From CAIUPE01 sp037131735 (GTDB lineage: Bacteria > Pseudomonadota > Alphaproteobacteria > Rhizobiales > Beijerinckiaceae), in NCBI GenBank assembly GCA_037131735.1, contig JBAXQM010000004.1, positions 1-64,000 on the forward strand: a stretch of DNA of 64,000 bases. The letters run 5' to 3'. Shown here piece after piece: positions 34,008-42,444 of the stretch. The translations under genes and the position numbers were made by a program. Every line of letters begins with the position of its first letter. Position 1 is the first letter of the stretch. Under the pieces are notes generated by a model. That model did not search any database and was not told the DNA's origin. It worked only from the letters and a program-made list of their open reading frames with translations.

Positions 34008-34508
34008 TCAATTTGTTGTTGTGGTCGTATGCTGATGTGTTTCGGACGGATTAGCGCCCACCGCCTCAACTTTAAATCCAATCTCAGCGCTGCCGGCCTT
34101 TTCAAAGGTCACGGTTCCCTTGACCATGTCACCTTCAGTGAAGCGCTTTGAAAGACCCATCATCATGATGTGATAAGAGCCGGGTTTTAACTCAACCGTT
34201 GAGCCCGCAGGGATAAGCAAACCATCCTTCAAGGGGCGCATACTCATCACGCCATTTTCTGTTTTCATTTCATGAATTTCAACGCGCGCGATGCCGTCCA
34301 CCGTAACGGAAATCAGTCGATCATCGACGGTTCCTGTATTAGTAATTTTCAAAAAGCCGCCGGCAACTTCAGCGCCGTTCGGCGTCGCACGTGTCCAAGG
34401 ATGGCCGACTTCAAGCGCGCCGAGTTTAAACCCGTGCGCTAAAACAAGGGTAGGAACAAGAAGAAGAGCGAGAAGCGCAATGATGCGCGAGACTGATAGA
34501 AAGCTCAT
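34008..34508 (-). CDS. Periplasmic copper chaperone PCu(A)C
   Basis: 166 residues with a signal peptide (MSFLSVSRIIALLALLLVPTLVLA) and the PCuAC domain: HPWTRATPNGAEVAGGFLKITNTG, the VEIHEMKTENGVMSMRPL copper motif (H-x-M...M) and SYHIMMMGL. The C terminus is His/Thr-rich. These proteins deliver Cu(I) to the CuA site of cytochrome oxidase, often with SCO proteins; a SCO gene lies at 43632. A DUF2946 gene sits just upstream. Confidence 0.92.
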   Translation of the reverse strand: MSFLSVSRIIALLALLLVPTLVLAHGFKLGALEVGHPWTRATPNGAEVAGGFLKITNTGTVDDRLISVTVDGIARVEIHEMKTENGVMSMRPLKDGLLIPAGSTVELKPGSYHIMMMGLSKRFTEGDMVKGTVTFEKAGSAEIGFKVEAVGANPSETHQHTTTTTN

Positions 34509-34557
34509 AGGAAATACCTTTTAGGACTTGATTGATTTGAATTCTGATAAAATTGAA

Positions 34558-34971
34558 TCAAGCTCTAAAAGGTGGCGCGCGTGACATGCCCGGCGCAGAG
34601 AGAGGATAGCCCTCTTCAGTTCCATAGGCAGGAAGAATTTTTGAATGAAAAACAAAATGCGTTGGCGCGTCAAAGTCTGCACTAACTGGCGGCAGGACTG
34701 CTTGCGGGCCAAAACCCAACGTGCAGCAGGAAAAATCTTTATCGGGCCCGTGTGAAGCAGGCGCCTGCGGCGTAGAGGCCCCCTCGTCGCCCACAGAACA
34801 TATGGTCGCGTGAAGGGGATCAAGCGGCGCGCCCGTCGTATGAACCGTATGAGCTGCTGAAAAAATTGCAGCGAAGAATAAAAGATAGGCAAGGCAATAG
34901 CCGGCAGCCCGGCGCGCGCCACGCGCACTGCCGTTCAGCACTATCCCCCTATCGTTTATGCGCTCAAGCAT
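34558..34971 (-). CDS. DUF2946-like membrane-anchored protein, probably copper-related
   Basis: 137 residues: a hydrophobic segment (AAGYCLAYLLFFAAIFSAAHTVH), the sequence ATICSVGDEGAS...HGPDKDFSCCTLGFG with three cysteines and a histidine, and a C-terminal SRAPPFRA end that is typical of DUF2946 proteins. DUF2946 genes commonly lie with PCuAC, as here (49 bp upstream on the same strand). The metal role is inferred from context. Confidence 0.7.
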   Translation of the reverse strand: MLERINDRGIVLNGSARGARRAAGYCLAYLLFFAAIFSAAHTVHTTGAPLDPLHATICSVGDEGASTPQAPASHGPDKDFSCCTLGFGPQAVLPPVSADFDAPTHFVFHSKILPAYGTEEGYPLSAPGMSRAPPFRA

Positions 34972-35079
34972 GGGGATGGTATTAGCGGGAAAATTCGCCC
35001 TGGCAAAGGCGCTGGTTTAGAAGAAAGAACAGTTATGCAGACTTCGGGCGCACTTTGCCGCAATCAAGGTAAAGGCAGC

Positions 35080-35367
35080 TCACTTCTCCGGCGAGATCAC
35101 ATCCGTAAAGCGTATGCCAAGGGTCTCACCCATAATCACAATTTCACCGCGCGCCACGGGAACACCATTGACCATTATCTTAAGGTGTTCGCCCGCTACC
35201 GTATCAAGCTCCACGACCGAGCCGACATTCAGTTTTAAGAGATCGCGGATTGTGATGAAGGTCGAGCCGACTTCAACCGTTAGCTTGGTCTCGACATTCT
35301 CGATCTTTTTGAATTGGCTGTTTAGGGCATCGAACTCCGACGCACCATTATTGCCCTCATCGGACAT
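35080..35367 (-). CDS. fliN: Flagellar motor switch protein FliN
   Basis: 95 residues, essentially a single SpoA/FliN C-terminal domain: LTVEVGSTFITIRDLLKLNVGSVVELDTVAGEHLKIMVNGVPVARGEIVIMGETLGIRFTDVIS. FliN forms the lower C-ring. GGAGGTG precedes the ATG at 35367. No other flagellar gene is in the window, so this copy is isolated from any fli cluster seen here. Confidence 0.88.
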   Translation of the reverse strand: MSDEGNNGASEFDALNSQFKKIENVETKLTVEVGSTFITIRDLLKLNVGSVVELDTVAGEHLKIMVNGVPVARGEIVIMGETLGIRFTDVISPEK

Positions 35368-35734
35368 GGCCACCTCCTACGCAACTCTACGCCACAACGC
35401 TCTGGGGCGGGTCTAGCCGATCATGCTTAGCATGGGATTAACAAAAGATGCTTCCCAAGGGAAAATTGAGGGCCCGGGGCCTCAACATGCGCGGCAGGCG
35501 CGCCACCTTCTTAGGGGGTACCACCATTCACTTTGGAAAGGACGAGCCTCCTCGAAGCCAGCGCTTCAAGGCGCAAAATTGCCGCCTCATTACCTAACTC
35601 CCCGCAATTCGTCGGTGTATGAGCTAGAAAGGACCCCTTGATGAGCCTATCCTTTTGAAAAAATCTGAATACACTCACCTTCCGGAAACGTTGTCTCAAA
35701 TCCAGAAAATACCCAACCTGCGAGGACCCCTTCG
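35368..35734. other. Intergenic region with duplicated ribosome-site/start segment
   Basis: No convincing gene. GGACCCCTTGATGAGC at 35631-35646 is nearly repeated as GGACCCCTTCGATGAGC at 35724-35740, where it forms the start of the His-rich gene. The first copy opens only a five-codon frame (35641-35658, MSLSF). It could be a leader peptide or a decayed duplicate of the gene start. Confidence 0.5.
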
Positions 35735-35932
35735 ATGAGCAAAAAAGCAAAACGCACCGGCTATCCCCTCAATTCAACGCGCCGCGCGGCAGCCCCTGCC
35801 GATGCGCCGGCAGCAAGCGCGAACGAGTCGCACAGCTCTGCAGCCGATCATCACGCTGACGATCACAAAGACGGCCATCATGGCGATCATCACGCCGGCG
35901 ATCACCACAAAGACGATCATTCTCAGCACTGA
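35735..35932 (+). CDS. Small histidine-rich protein, probable metal binder
   Basis: 65 residues: a basic N terminus (MSKKAKRTGYPLNSTRRAAAP), an Ala-rich middle, and a tail in which His and Asp dominate (HHADDHKDGHHGDHHAGDHHKDDHSQH). His-rich tails like this bind Ni, Zn or Cu. No signal peptide, so cytoplasmic storage or buffering is possible. GAGGA lies 8 bp before the ATG and a strong terminator follows 22 bp after the stop, both supporting a real gene. Confidence 0.65.
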   Translation: MSKKAKRTGYPLNSTRRAAAPADAPAASANESHSSAADHHADDHKDGHHGDHHAGDHHKDDHSQH

Positions 35933-35954
35933 GTATTGCCGTCTAAGGCAACCC

Positions 35955-35992
35955 AAAATGATGGCCGACGCCCTCGGCCATCATTTTTTTGT
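35955..35992 (+). terminator. Strong Rho-independent terminator after the His-rich gene
   Basis: AAAATGATGGCCGA at 35955-35968 and TCGGCCATCATTTT at 35974-35987 form a perfect 14-bp stem with a 5-base loop, running into TTTTTTTGTTTTT. Confidence 0.9.
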
Positions 35993-36240
35993 TTTTCGAT
36001 AAGCCCTCAAAAAATGAGGCCCTCGCTATTTTGTTCAAAGCTAAAGCCTTGCCTCGCAGGGATTGTCACGGGACAATTTGAAGGCAGCGCGACTTATTGT
36101 CGTCCCGTCCAAGCGTGATAGGACCTCAAGTGTTATGCGCGCCCACTGCGTCATTTAGACCTGTCACTCTTTTTCGATTGTCCGATCCGGTTGACGCTGC
36201 CGCGCGTAAATTAGACTCCCCACCAAAAGGAGTGATGACG

Positions 36241-36480
36241 ATGAAAAATCTATCTCTGGCGATTGTACTGGCTTTAGGCCTTGTCTCGCCGGCTCTAGCC
36301 AATCATTGCCCGATGGATATGAAAAAGATCGAAGCGGCAATGAAAACAACAATGGCTGACGACGCGACCAAGAAGAAGGTCATGGAGCTCTATCATAAGG
36401 GCAAGTCTGAACATGATGCCGGCAATCACGACGCCTCGGTGAAAGATCTCGGCGAAGCCATGAAGCTTCTCGGAATCTAA
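36241..36480 (+). CDS. Small secreted protein (uncharacterised)
   Basis: 79 residues: signal peptide MKNLSLAIVLALGLVSPALA, then a helical, Lys-rich mature part beginning NHCPMDMKKIEAAMKTTMADDATKKKVMELYHKGKSEHDAGNHDASVKDLGEAMKLLGI. The last 40 residues resemble one TPR-like hairpin. AAAGGAG is 8 bp before the ATG at 36241, so I prefer that to the ATG at 36235. A terminator follows. Similar short periplasmic proteins occur in this order; none that I know has a function. Confidence 0.75.
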   Translation: MKNLSLAIVLALGLVSPALANHCPMDMKKIEAAMKTTMADDATKKKVMELYHKGKSEHDAGNHDASVKDLGEAMKLLGI

Positions 36481-36504
36481 ATTTTATACGACCAATCATA
36501 AAAA

Positions 36505-36542
36505 GAGAGGGGCATGGTATGATCCGCGCCCCTCTCGCTTTT
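36505..36542 (+). terminator. Rho-independent terminator
   Basis: GAGAGGGGC (36505-36513) pairs with GCCCCTCTC (36528-36536), followed by GCTTTT, just after the small secreted protein gene. Confidence 0.7.
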
Positions 36543-36562
36543 GAAGCGGATGTAAAGCAGCA

Positions 36563-36949
36563 ATGATCAAAGTCTATTATGATGGCAAATGCGGGCTCTG
36601 TCGGCGTGAAATCGGCCATTACCAAAAGATTGCTGAGCCGGGCCGCTTTCACTGGGTCGATATTACCGAAGACAAGCAGGAACTTGAAAAAGTGGGGCTG
36701 ACATTCGACATCGCGCTCCGCCGTCTGCATGCGCAAGATTTAAAAGGTAGACTGCATAAAGGCGTTGATGCTTTTATTTTGATTTGGAAAAATCTCCCGC
36801 GCTGGAATCATCTCGCACCGCTGATATCTTTGCCGATCATCAAGCCGATTGCTGATTTTGCTTATGATCATTTCGCTGATTGGCGGCTCGATAGGCTTCA
36901 CGCGCAACGCTGCGCGATCGAACCTCATATTGACGTACCGAAAAAATAA
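36563..36949 (+). CDS. DCC-family thiol-disulfide oxidoreductase (DUF393)
   Basis: 128 residues. It begins MIKVYYDGKCGLCRREI, the YDGxCxLC signature (Cys10, Cys13) that names the family, followed by FHWVDIT and a KGVDAFILIWKNLPRWNHLAPLISLPIIKPIADFAYDHFADWR helix pair. Presumed redox activity; substrate unknown. It ends just before tRNA-Thr on the other strand. Confidence 0.85.
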   Translation: MIKVYYDGKCGLCRREIGHYQKIAEPGRFHWVDITEDKQELEKVGLTFDIALRRLHAQDLKGRLHKGVDAFILIWKNLPRWNHLAPLISLPIIKPIADFAYDHFADWRLDRLHAQRCAIEPHIDVPKK

Positions 36950-36952
36950 AAC

Positions 36953-37027
<75 letters not shown>

Positions 37028-37324
37028 GTTGGGCAATCTTGAAGCAAAGCCCATATGAGCGGACGGATACGCACAACGCCACTCAGGAAGCGGCGCGGGT
37101 ATGCCATAAGGGGTGAGGAGTGGCAAGCCACGGGGGCGGACGCCCCTCGGGCGCGCATCATCAGCGTTAACGAGAATGCCCAGACGGGCTCATTTTGCGC
37201 TGCAGCCTGCGGACTTGCCAAGTCGCGGGCAATCGGCGATGAGGCATCATCCGGTGCGGCCTTTACGATTATTCATAGGGTTTAGGCTGTTGCCTCCCAT
37301 TTTTCCTCGCGTTTCCTGCCTCTG

Positions 37325-37504
37325 ATGAAAAAAGACGTTCAAAAAGCACGATTTGAGGCCGCTGCGGCGGCTCTGCGTGAAAATTTGAAGCGCCGGAAAG
37401 CACAAACCCGCGGTCGCGCTGAACATGAGCCGGACTCGGAACGCGGCGCGTCCGCCGCCTCGACCGGCCCTGAAAAAGCCATCGCCCCGCGCCATACGCC
37501 GTAA
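37325..37504 (+). CDS. Small basic conserved protein upstream of murA
   Basis: 59 residues: MKKDVQKARFEAAAAALRENLKRRKAQTRGRAEHEPDSERGASAASTGPEKAIAPRHTP. The N-terminal half is a charged helix, the rest disordered. Short proteins with an ALRxNLxRRKxQ motif occur before murA in related genomes as far as I recall. It ends 20 bp before the murA start, so it is likely in the same transcript. Confidence 0.65.
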   Translation: MKKDVQKARFEAAAAALRENLKRRKAQTRGRAEHEPDSERGASAASTGPEKAIAPRHTP

Positions 37505-37524
37505 AAGAGTATCGAAAAAAGACC

Positions 37525-38820
37525 ATGGACCGAATCAAGATTACCGGCGGCCGTCCGCTTGAAGGCATTATCCCCATCTCGGGCGCGAAAAATGCCGCGC
37601 TCCCTTTGATGATCGCGAGCATTCTCACGCGCGAGACTTTGACGCTTCACAATGTGCCGCGCCTCTCCGATGTGCGTTTGCTTATGCGCATTTTGGGCAA
37701 TCATGGTGTTGATGCCGCCATTAGCGGCAAGCGTCTCGGCCAGTCGGAAGAAAGCGGCGAAACCATTACGCTTTCAGCGCGCGACATTGTTGATACGACA
37801 GCGCCTTATGAACTCGTCTCGCGCATGCGTGCGAGTTTCTGGGTTATCGCGCCCATGCTCGCACGTATGGGTGAAGCGCGTGTGTCGCTACCCGGAGGCT
37901 GCGCCATTGGTACGCGCCCCGTCGATCTTCTCTTGATGGCGCTCGAAAAGCTTGGTGCCGATATCGAAATCGATTCCGGTTATGTCATCGCCAAAGCCCC
38001 GAAGGGGTTGAAAGGCGGCGTGATCGATTTTCCGAAAGTCACAGTGGGCGGCACCCATGTCGCCTTGATGGCGGCAAGCCTTGCCGATGGCACAACCATA
38101 ATCAAGAACGCAGCGCGCGAGCCGGAAATTACCGATCTCGCCGAATGCCTCATTAAAATGGGCGCGAAGATTGAAGGCGCGGGCACATCGCAAATTGTGA
38201 TTGAAGGTGTTGCGCGGCTTGATGGCGCGCATCATGCCGTTTTGCCGGATCGCATTGAAACAGGCACCTATGCGATTGCGGTCGCGATGACGGGCGGCAA
38301 TGTTTTGCTCGAAGGGGCGCGTGCAGATTTGTTGCAAAACGCGCTGGATCATATCGAAAAAGCAGGTGCTAAAATTACCGTTGAACCCACAGGCCTCCGC
38401 ATTGCGCGTGCGCCGGGGTTGCTCGCGCCTGTTGATATTACGACGGAACCCTTCCCCGGATTCCCGACCGATCTTCAAGCGCAATTCATGGCCTTGATGA
38501 CGCGTGCGAGCGGATCATCGCGCATTCATGAAACGATTTTCGAAAACCGCTTCATGCATGTGCAAGAGCTGGCGCGGCTTGGTGCGCAGATCAAGCTCGA
38601 AGGCGATGTCGCGATTGTAAAAGGTCAAAGCCGTTTGAAAGGCGCGCCTGTGATGGCGACCGATCTGCGCGCCTCGGTGTCCTTGATTGTAGCGGCTCTG
38701 GTCGCCGAAGGGACCACCACCGTCAATCGCGTCTATCATCTCGACCGTGGTTTTGAGGCGCTTGAGAAAAAGCTCGGTCGCTGCGGCGCCGATATCGAGC
38801 GCATCTCCGGCGAAGGCTGA
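37525..38820 (+). CDS. murA: UDP-N-acetylglucosamine 1-carboxyvinyltransferase
   Basis: First committed step of peptidoglycan synthesis: transfers enolpyruvate from PEP to UDP-GlcNAc. 431 residues starting MDRIKITGGRPLEGIIPISGAKNAALPLM, with the catalytic Cys126 in LPGGCAIGTRPVDLLLMALEKLGA, the residue attacked by fosfomycin. HETIFENRFMHVQELARLGA is also present. It begins the murA / DUF2948 / hisD / UPF0262 / phosphatase row. Confidence 0.96.
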   Translation: MDRIKITGGRPLEGIIPISGAKNAALPLMIASILTRETLTLHNVPRLSDVRLLMRILGNHGVDAAISGKRLGQSEESGETITLSARDIVDTTAPYELVSRMRASFWVIAPMLARMGEARVSLPGGCAIGTRPVDLLLMALEKLGADIEIDSGYVIAKAPKGLKGGVIDFPKVTVGGTHVALMAASLADGTTIIKNAAREPEITDLAECLIKMGAKIEGAGTSQIVIEGVARLDGAHHAVLPDRIETGTYAIAVAMTGGNVLLEGARADLLQNALDHIEKAGAKITVEPTGLRIARAPGLLAPVDITTEPFPGFPTDLQAQFMALMTRASGSSRIHETIFENRFMHVQELARLGAQIKLEGDVAIVKGQSRLKGAPVMATDLRASVSLIVAALVAEGTTTVNRVYHLDRGFEALEKKLGRCGADIERISGEG

Positions 38821-38918
38821 CCCGACCAACGATTATTTGCAGCCCGGACCAAGGCGTGATTTATGAGCGCCGATAGGGTGCCGGGTCCTCGATGGTCCGG
38901 CTTGGAGTGGTTTTACTG

Positions 38919-39293
38919 ATGAAAATGGCCGCTTTGGACGCTGAAGATCTGCTTGTCCTCTCGACACTGCTCGAGGGCGCGCTGTTGCGCGCATCAGACA
39001 TGACCTATCAAGCGCGAGAGCAGCGTTTTGTTGCCGTGCTCACGCGCAAGGATGATCCCACACAATCGCCGTCTCTACCTGCCGGACTTCATTTCAATCG
39101 TGTGACTCACGTGAAATCGATCGGCATACCGGATCGATCGTCGAATACTGTGCTCACGCTGATTGGGCTTATGTTTAATCCGAGCGAGGCACCATCGGGC
39201 GATGTTATTCTGGCCTTTGAGAATGATATCGCCATCAAGCTGACAGTTGAGTGTCTTGAAGTGGCGCTCTCCGATCTCGCGCCGCAGAAGTGA
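38919..39293 (+). CDS. DUF2948-family protein
   Basis: 124 residues starting MKMAALDAEDLLVLSTLLEGALLRASDMTYQAREQRFVAVLTRKD, then HFNRVTHVKSIGIPDRSSNTVLTLIGLMFNPSEAPSGDVILAFENDIAIKLTVECLEVALSDL. This is the uncharacterised family that sits between murA and hisD in alphaproteobacteria. GGAG lies a little far from the ATG at 38919; the start at 38892 is possible. hisD follows after 12 bp. Confidence 0.85.
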   Translation: MKMAALDAEDLLVLSTLLEGALLRASDMTYQAREQRFVAVLTRKDDPTQSPSLPAGLHFNRVTHVKSIGIPDRSSNTVLTLIGLMFNPSEAPSGDVILAFENDIAIKLTVECLEVALSDLAPQK

Positions 39294-39305
39294 AAGGCTG
39301 ATTTC

Positions 39306-40601
39306 GTGGTCAAACGTCTCGTCTCATCCAGTCCTGATTTCGAAAAAGCTTTTACAGCGCTTCTCGCCACCAAACGGGAAGTGTCCGAAGATGTGGATCA
39401 GACCGTGGCTGCGATCATTGCAGACGTCCTCGCGCGCGGTGACGAAGCCCTTATCGATTATACAAGGCGCTTTGATCAATTTGATCCGGCATCTAAGCCC
39501 TTGCGTGTCAGTGCTGAGGAAATCAAAGCCGCTGAACAAGCTTGCTCGAAAGAAGCTTTGCAGGCTTTGAACGTGGCGCATGATCGCATCACGTCACATC
39601 ACACACGGCAAATTCCTACAGATGATCGCTATACGGACGCACTCGGTGTAACACTCGGACATCGCTGGACGGCAATTGAAGCGGTCGGGCTTTATGTGCC
39701 CGGTGGTACGGCAAGCTATCCGTCGTCCGTCTTGATGAATACGATACCCGCGCGCGTTGCGGGTGTGCCGCGCATTGTTATGGTCGTGCCCGCACCCAAA
39801 GGTGATATCAACCCGCTCGTATTGGCCGCGGCTCATCTCGCAGGCGTGCATGAAATTTATCGCATTGGTGGGGCGCAAGCGGTGGCCGCTTTGGCCCATG
39901 GCACAGCGATGATCAAACCAGTGGTGAAAATTGTCGGCCCCGGAAATGCCTATGTCGCAGCTGCAAAACGTCGCGTGTTTGGCGCCGTTGGTATTGATAT
40001 GATTGCCGGCCCGTCTGAAGTTGTCATCATGGCTGATGATACGGCGAACCCTGATTGGATTGCAGCAGATCTTCTCGCACAAGCCGAACACGATGTCGCC
40101 GCGCAATCAATTTTGATTACGTCATCATCTCGTCTTGCGGCGTCTGTTGAAGCGGCTGTCGAGCGTCAACTCACGCTTCTCGCACGTGCCGAAATTGCGC
40201 GCCGCAGCTGGAATGATCATGGCGCAATTATCGAAGTGAAATCACTCAAAGAGTCTATTCCGCTTGTTGATCGCCTTGCTCCAGAACATCTCGAAATTGA
40301 AGCCGATGACGCAGATGAGCTTGCCGCATCCGTGCGCAATGCAGGCGCGATTTTCCTCGGTGCCCATACGCCGGAAGCCATTGGCGATTATGTCGGTGGG
40401 TCTAATCACGTGTTACCCACCGCACGATCGGCACGGTTCTCGTCAGGCCTTGGCGTGCTTGATTTCATGAAGCGCACGTCAATTCTATCCTGCACGCCCG
40501 ACTCTTTGCGCGCCTTAGCACCATCGGCAATAGCGCTTGCCGAGAGCGAAGGCCTGGGCGCGCACGCCCGTTCCGTCGCTATTCGCTTGAATCTGGAATA
40601 A
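39306..40601 (+). CDS. hisD: Histidinol dehydrogenase
   Basis: Last two steps of histidine synthesis, histidinol to histidine with two NAD. 431 residues: GLYVPGGTASYPSSVLMNTIPARVAGV, IYRIGGAQAVAALAHGT, KIVGPGNAYVAAAKRRVFGAVGIDMIAGPSEVVI, LAQAEHDVAAQSI (zinc and catalytic His/Glu region) and the late GDYVGGSNHVLPT. The start is GTG at 39306 with AAAGG upstream. No other his gene is adjacent. Confidence 0.95.
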   Translation: MVKRLVSSSPDFEKAFTALLATKREVSEDVDQTVAAIIADVLARGDEALIDYTRRFDQFDPASKPLRVSAEEIKAAEQACSKEALQALNVAHDRITSHHTRQIPTDDRYTDALGVTLGHRWTAIEAVGLYVPGGTASYPSSVLMNTIPARVAGVPRIVMVVPAPKGDINPLVLAAAHLAGVHEIYRIGGAQAVAALAHGTAMIKPVVKIVGPGNAYVAAAKRRVFGAVGIDMIAGPSEVVIMADDTANPDWIAADLLAQAEHDVAAQSILITSSSRLAASVEAAVERQLTLLARAEIARRSWNDHGAIIEVKSLKESIPLVDRLAPEHLEIEADDADELAASVRNAGAIFLGAHTPEAIGDYVGGSNHVLPTARSARFSSGLGVLDFMKRTSILSCTPDSLRALAPSAIALAESEGLGAHARSVAIRLNLE

Positions 40602-40609
40602 GGCGGATC

Positions 40610-41089
40610 ATGAGTCAGGATCCGAGACAACGCCTCGTTTCTGTGACGCTTGATGAAGCATCGATTGGTCGCGCCGGTACCGAACAAGAACATGAACGCG
40701 CGATTGCGATCTATGATCTCGTTGAATCAAATCAGTTTGTCATCCCCGATCATGAGGGCGGACCTTATTCGCTCACCGTCAGCTTGATCACCAATAAACT
40801 GGCGCTTGATATTCGCGATAATGCCGGCGCGCCGGTGATCGTGCATATTTTGTCACTCACGCCCTTTCGTCGCGTGATCAAAGATTATTTTCTGATTTGT
40901 GAAAGCTATTACAACGCTATTCGATCAGCCTCACCGTCTCAGATCGAGGCCATCGATATGGGGCGTAGGGGGCTTCATAATGAAGCCGCGCAATTGCTTA
41001 TTGATCGTCTCGAAGGAAAAATCACCGTCGATTTTGATACGGCGCGCCGATTGTTCACCTTGATTTCTTCACTTCACTGGAAAGGGTGA
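40610..41089 (+). CDS. UPF0262-family protein
   Basis: 159 residues: RLVSVTLDEASIGRAGTEQEHERAIAIYDLVESNQFVIPDHEGGPYSLTVSLITNKLALDI, LTPFRRVIKDYFLICESYYNAIRSASPSQIEAIDMGRRGLHNEA. This is the conserved family that follows hisD in this order; it has no known function. It starts 9 bp after hisD and runs into the phosphatase gene after 7 bp. Confidence 0.88.
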   Translation: MSQDPRQRLVSVTLDEASIGRAGTEQEHERAIAIYDLVESNQFVIPDHEGGPYSLTVSLITNKLALDIRDNAGAPVIVHILSLTPFRRVIKDYFLICESYYNAIRSASPSQIEAIDMGRRGLHNEAAQLLIDRLEGKITVDFDTARRLFTLISSLHWKG

Positions 41090-41095
41090 TCGCGC

Positions 41096-41539
41096 GTGGC
41101 TTCAGAACATCGCGCAAAAATTCAGGCTGTATTGTTTGCCTGTGCGATGAATGCGATAAGATCGCCGATGGCCGAAGCGATTGCACGCCATTACTTCGGC
41201 AAGACCCATTTCATACAATCGGCCGGAATCCGCAAAGGCGATATTGACGGGTTCACAATCGCCGTTCTGGCCGAAATCGGTATTGATGCAAAAAACCACA
41301 AGCCCCATACGCTTGAGGAACTCGCGGAATGGGAGGGACTGAATTTTGATTTGATTGTGACTTTGAGTCCTGAAGCACATCACACAGCGTTGGAACTCAC
41401 ACGGACCATGGCAGTTGATGTCACATATTGGCCGACAATGGATCCCTCATTGATCGAGGGCAGTCGCGAGGAAAAACTCGAGGCCTATCGCGCGGTGCGC
41501 GAAAAACTCACGGAACAAATTTTGGATTTACTCGGATAA
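41096..41539 (+). CDS. Low-molecular-weight phosphatase-like protein
   Basis: 147 residues with the P-loop VLFACAMNAIRSPMAEAIARHYFG (Cys16-x5-Arg22), the LMW tyrosine phosphatase/arsenate reductase pattern. The later general-acid segment is changed to WPTMDPS, close to the DPS/DPY motif of these phosphatases. The start is GTG at 41096 after AAGGGTGA. It is the fifth gene of the murA-hisD row; in relatives infA follows here. Confidence 0.85.
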   Translation: MASEHRAKIQAVLFACAMNAIRSPMAEAIARHYFGKTHFIQSAGIRKGDIDGFTIAVLAEIGIDAKNHKPHTLEELAEWEGLNFDLIVTLSPEAHHTALELTRTMAVDVTYWPTMDPSLIEGSREEKLEAYRAVREKLTEQILDLLG

Positions 41540-41545
41540 AGGCGA

Positions 41546-42262
41546 CTACTCGCGTCGCAACAAACGATCAACAATCCAGTCGCCCCATGCACTCGTTTTA
41601 TACTCGCGTTCGAGTGCAGACGGATCATAAATCGTTTCAACCCAAGTCTGGAACGAAATGCCTTTCTCGAGACCTTCACGCCGATAGCGTTCAAAGAATT
41701 CATCGAGAATGCCGGTCTTGGCGAATTTGAAATGCCCATACCGCCAAGAGAGCTGCTTCAACGCTTCATCAAGCGGACGCTTTTCATGCACGAGAAGATA
41801 AAGCGTAGACATAAAGCCCGCGCGATCCGCGCCTGATTTACAATGCGCAAGCGCCGGATATTGCAGACTTTCAAAAAATTTTGCAGCGGAGGCGATCCGG
41901 TCGCGATCAGGCGCGCCACGCGACCGCAAGACAAAATCGACAAGAATCAATCCTTTCGATTCGCAGACTTCACGCTCGAGCGGCCAGGAGCCGAATTCGC
42001 GCCCGCCACGCAGATTCACAATCGTCCGAATTCCGTCGCGCGACGCCTGACGAAGCTGGCCAGGCGTTGGCTGCGCTGCCCGCCAGAATTGATCGGAAAC
42101 TCTATGGAGATTGAGATAGGCAAGCCGAAAAATACCGTGATCGACAAAAACCATATGGACCCAAGCCCGGAAACGGCGCCACAGCGTGTTTAGGGGCTTG
42201 TTCCAGCGGGCGACGCTGCGGCGTCGGCGTTGTTCTCGCGTTTCTTGAGTTGTTAACTTCAT
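41546..42262 (-). CDS. Dual-specificity/tyrosine phosphatase-like protein
   Basis: 238 residues with the Cys-based phosphatase loop ALAHCKSGADRAGFMSTLYLLV (HC-x5-R) and the preceding FWRAAQPTPGQLRQASRDGIRTIVNLRG, which is typical of bacterial DSP/PTP-like proteins. The N terminus is strongly basic (REQRRRRSVARW). Substrate unknown. It converges with the LMW phosphatase gene. The ATG at 42262 lacks a strong ribosome site. Confidence 0.82.
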   Translation of the reverse strand: MKLTTQETREQRRRRSVARWNKPLNTLWRRFRAWVHMVFVDHGIFRLAYLNLHRVSDQFWRAAQPTPGQLRQASRDGIRTIVNLRGGREFGSWPLEREVCESKGLILVDFVLRSRGAPDRDRIASAAKFFESLQYPALAHCKSGADRAGFMSTLYLLVHEKRPLDEALKQLSWRYGHFKFAKTGILDEFFERYRREGLEKGISFQTWVETIYDPSALEREYKTSAWGDWIVDRLLRRE

Positions 42263-42444
42263 AATGAAAAACAAAAACCTGCCTGATTTTGGCAAAAAGC
42301 GACCGAATTGCCTTAATTTCGTGCCAAGTTCCTATCAGGCAGAGGTCGACGCGGCAAGCAGGACCCGGTTTTGTCCGAAGCGGAGACATGCTATGAGGCG
42401 GCGTCGCGCAACACGACGGACACAGACTGACATTGGGAGCCCCC

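Noticed and set aside
35423..35641. 72-codon plus-strand frame before the His-rich gene
   Set aside because: No ribosome site, no recognisable composition, and it overlaps the duplicated start segment.
41096..41539. Second arsenate reductase of an ars operon
   Set aside because: The LMW-phosphatase fold is shared, but its place after hisD-UPF0262 is a fixed housekeeping position, not an arsenic cluster.
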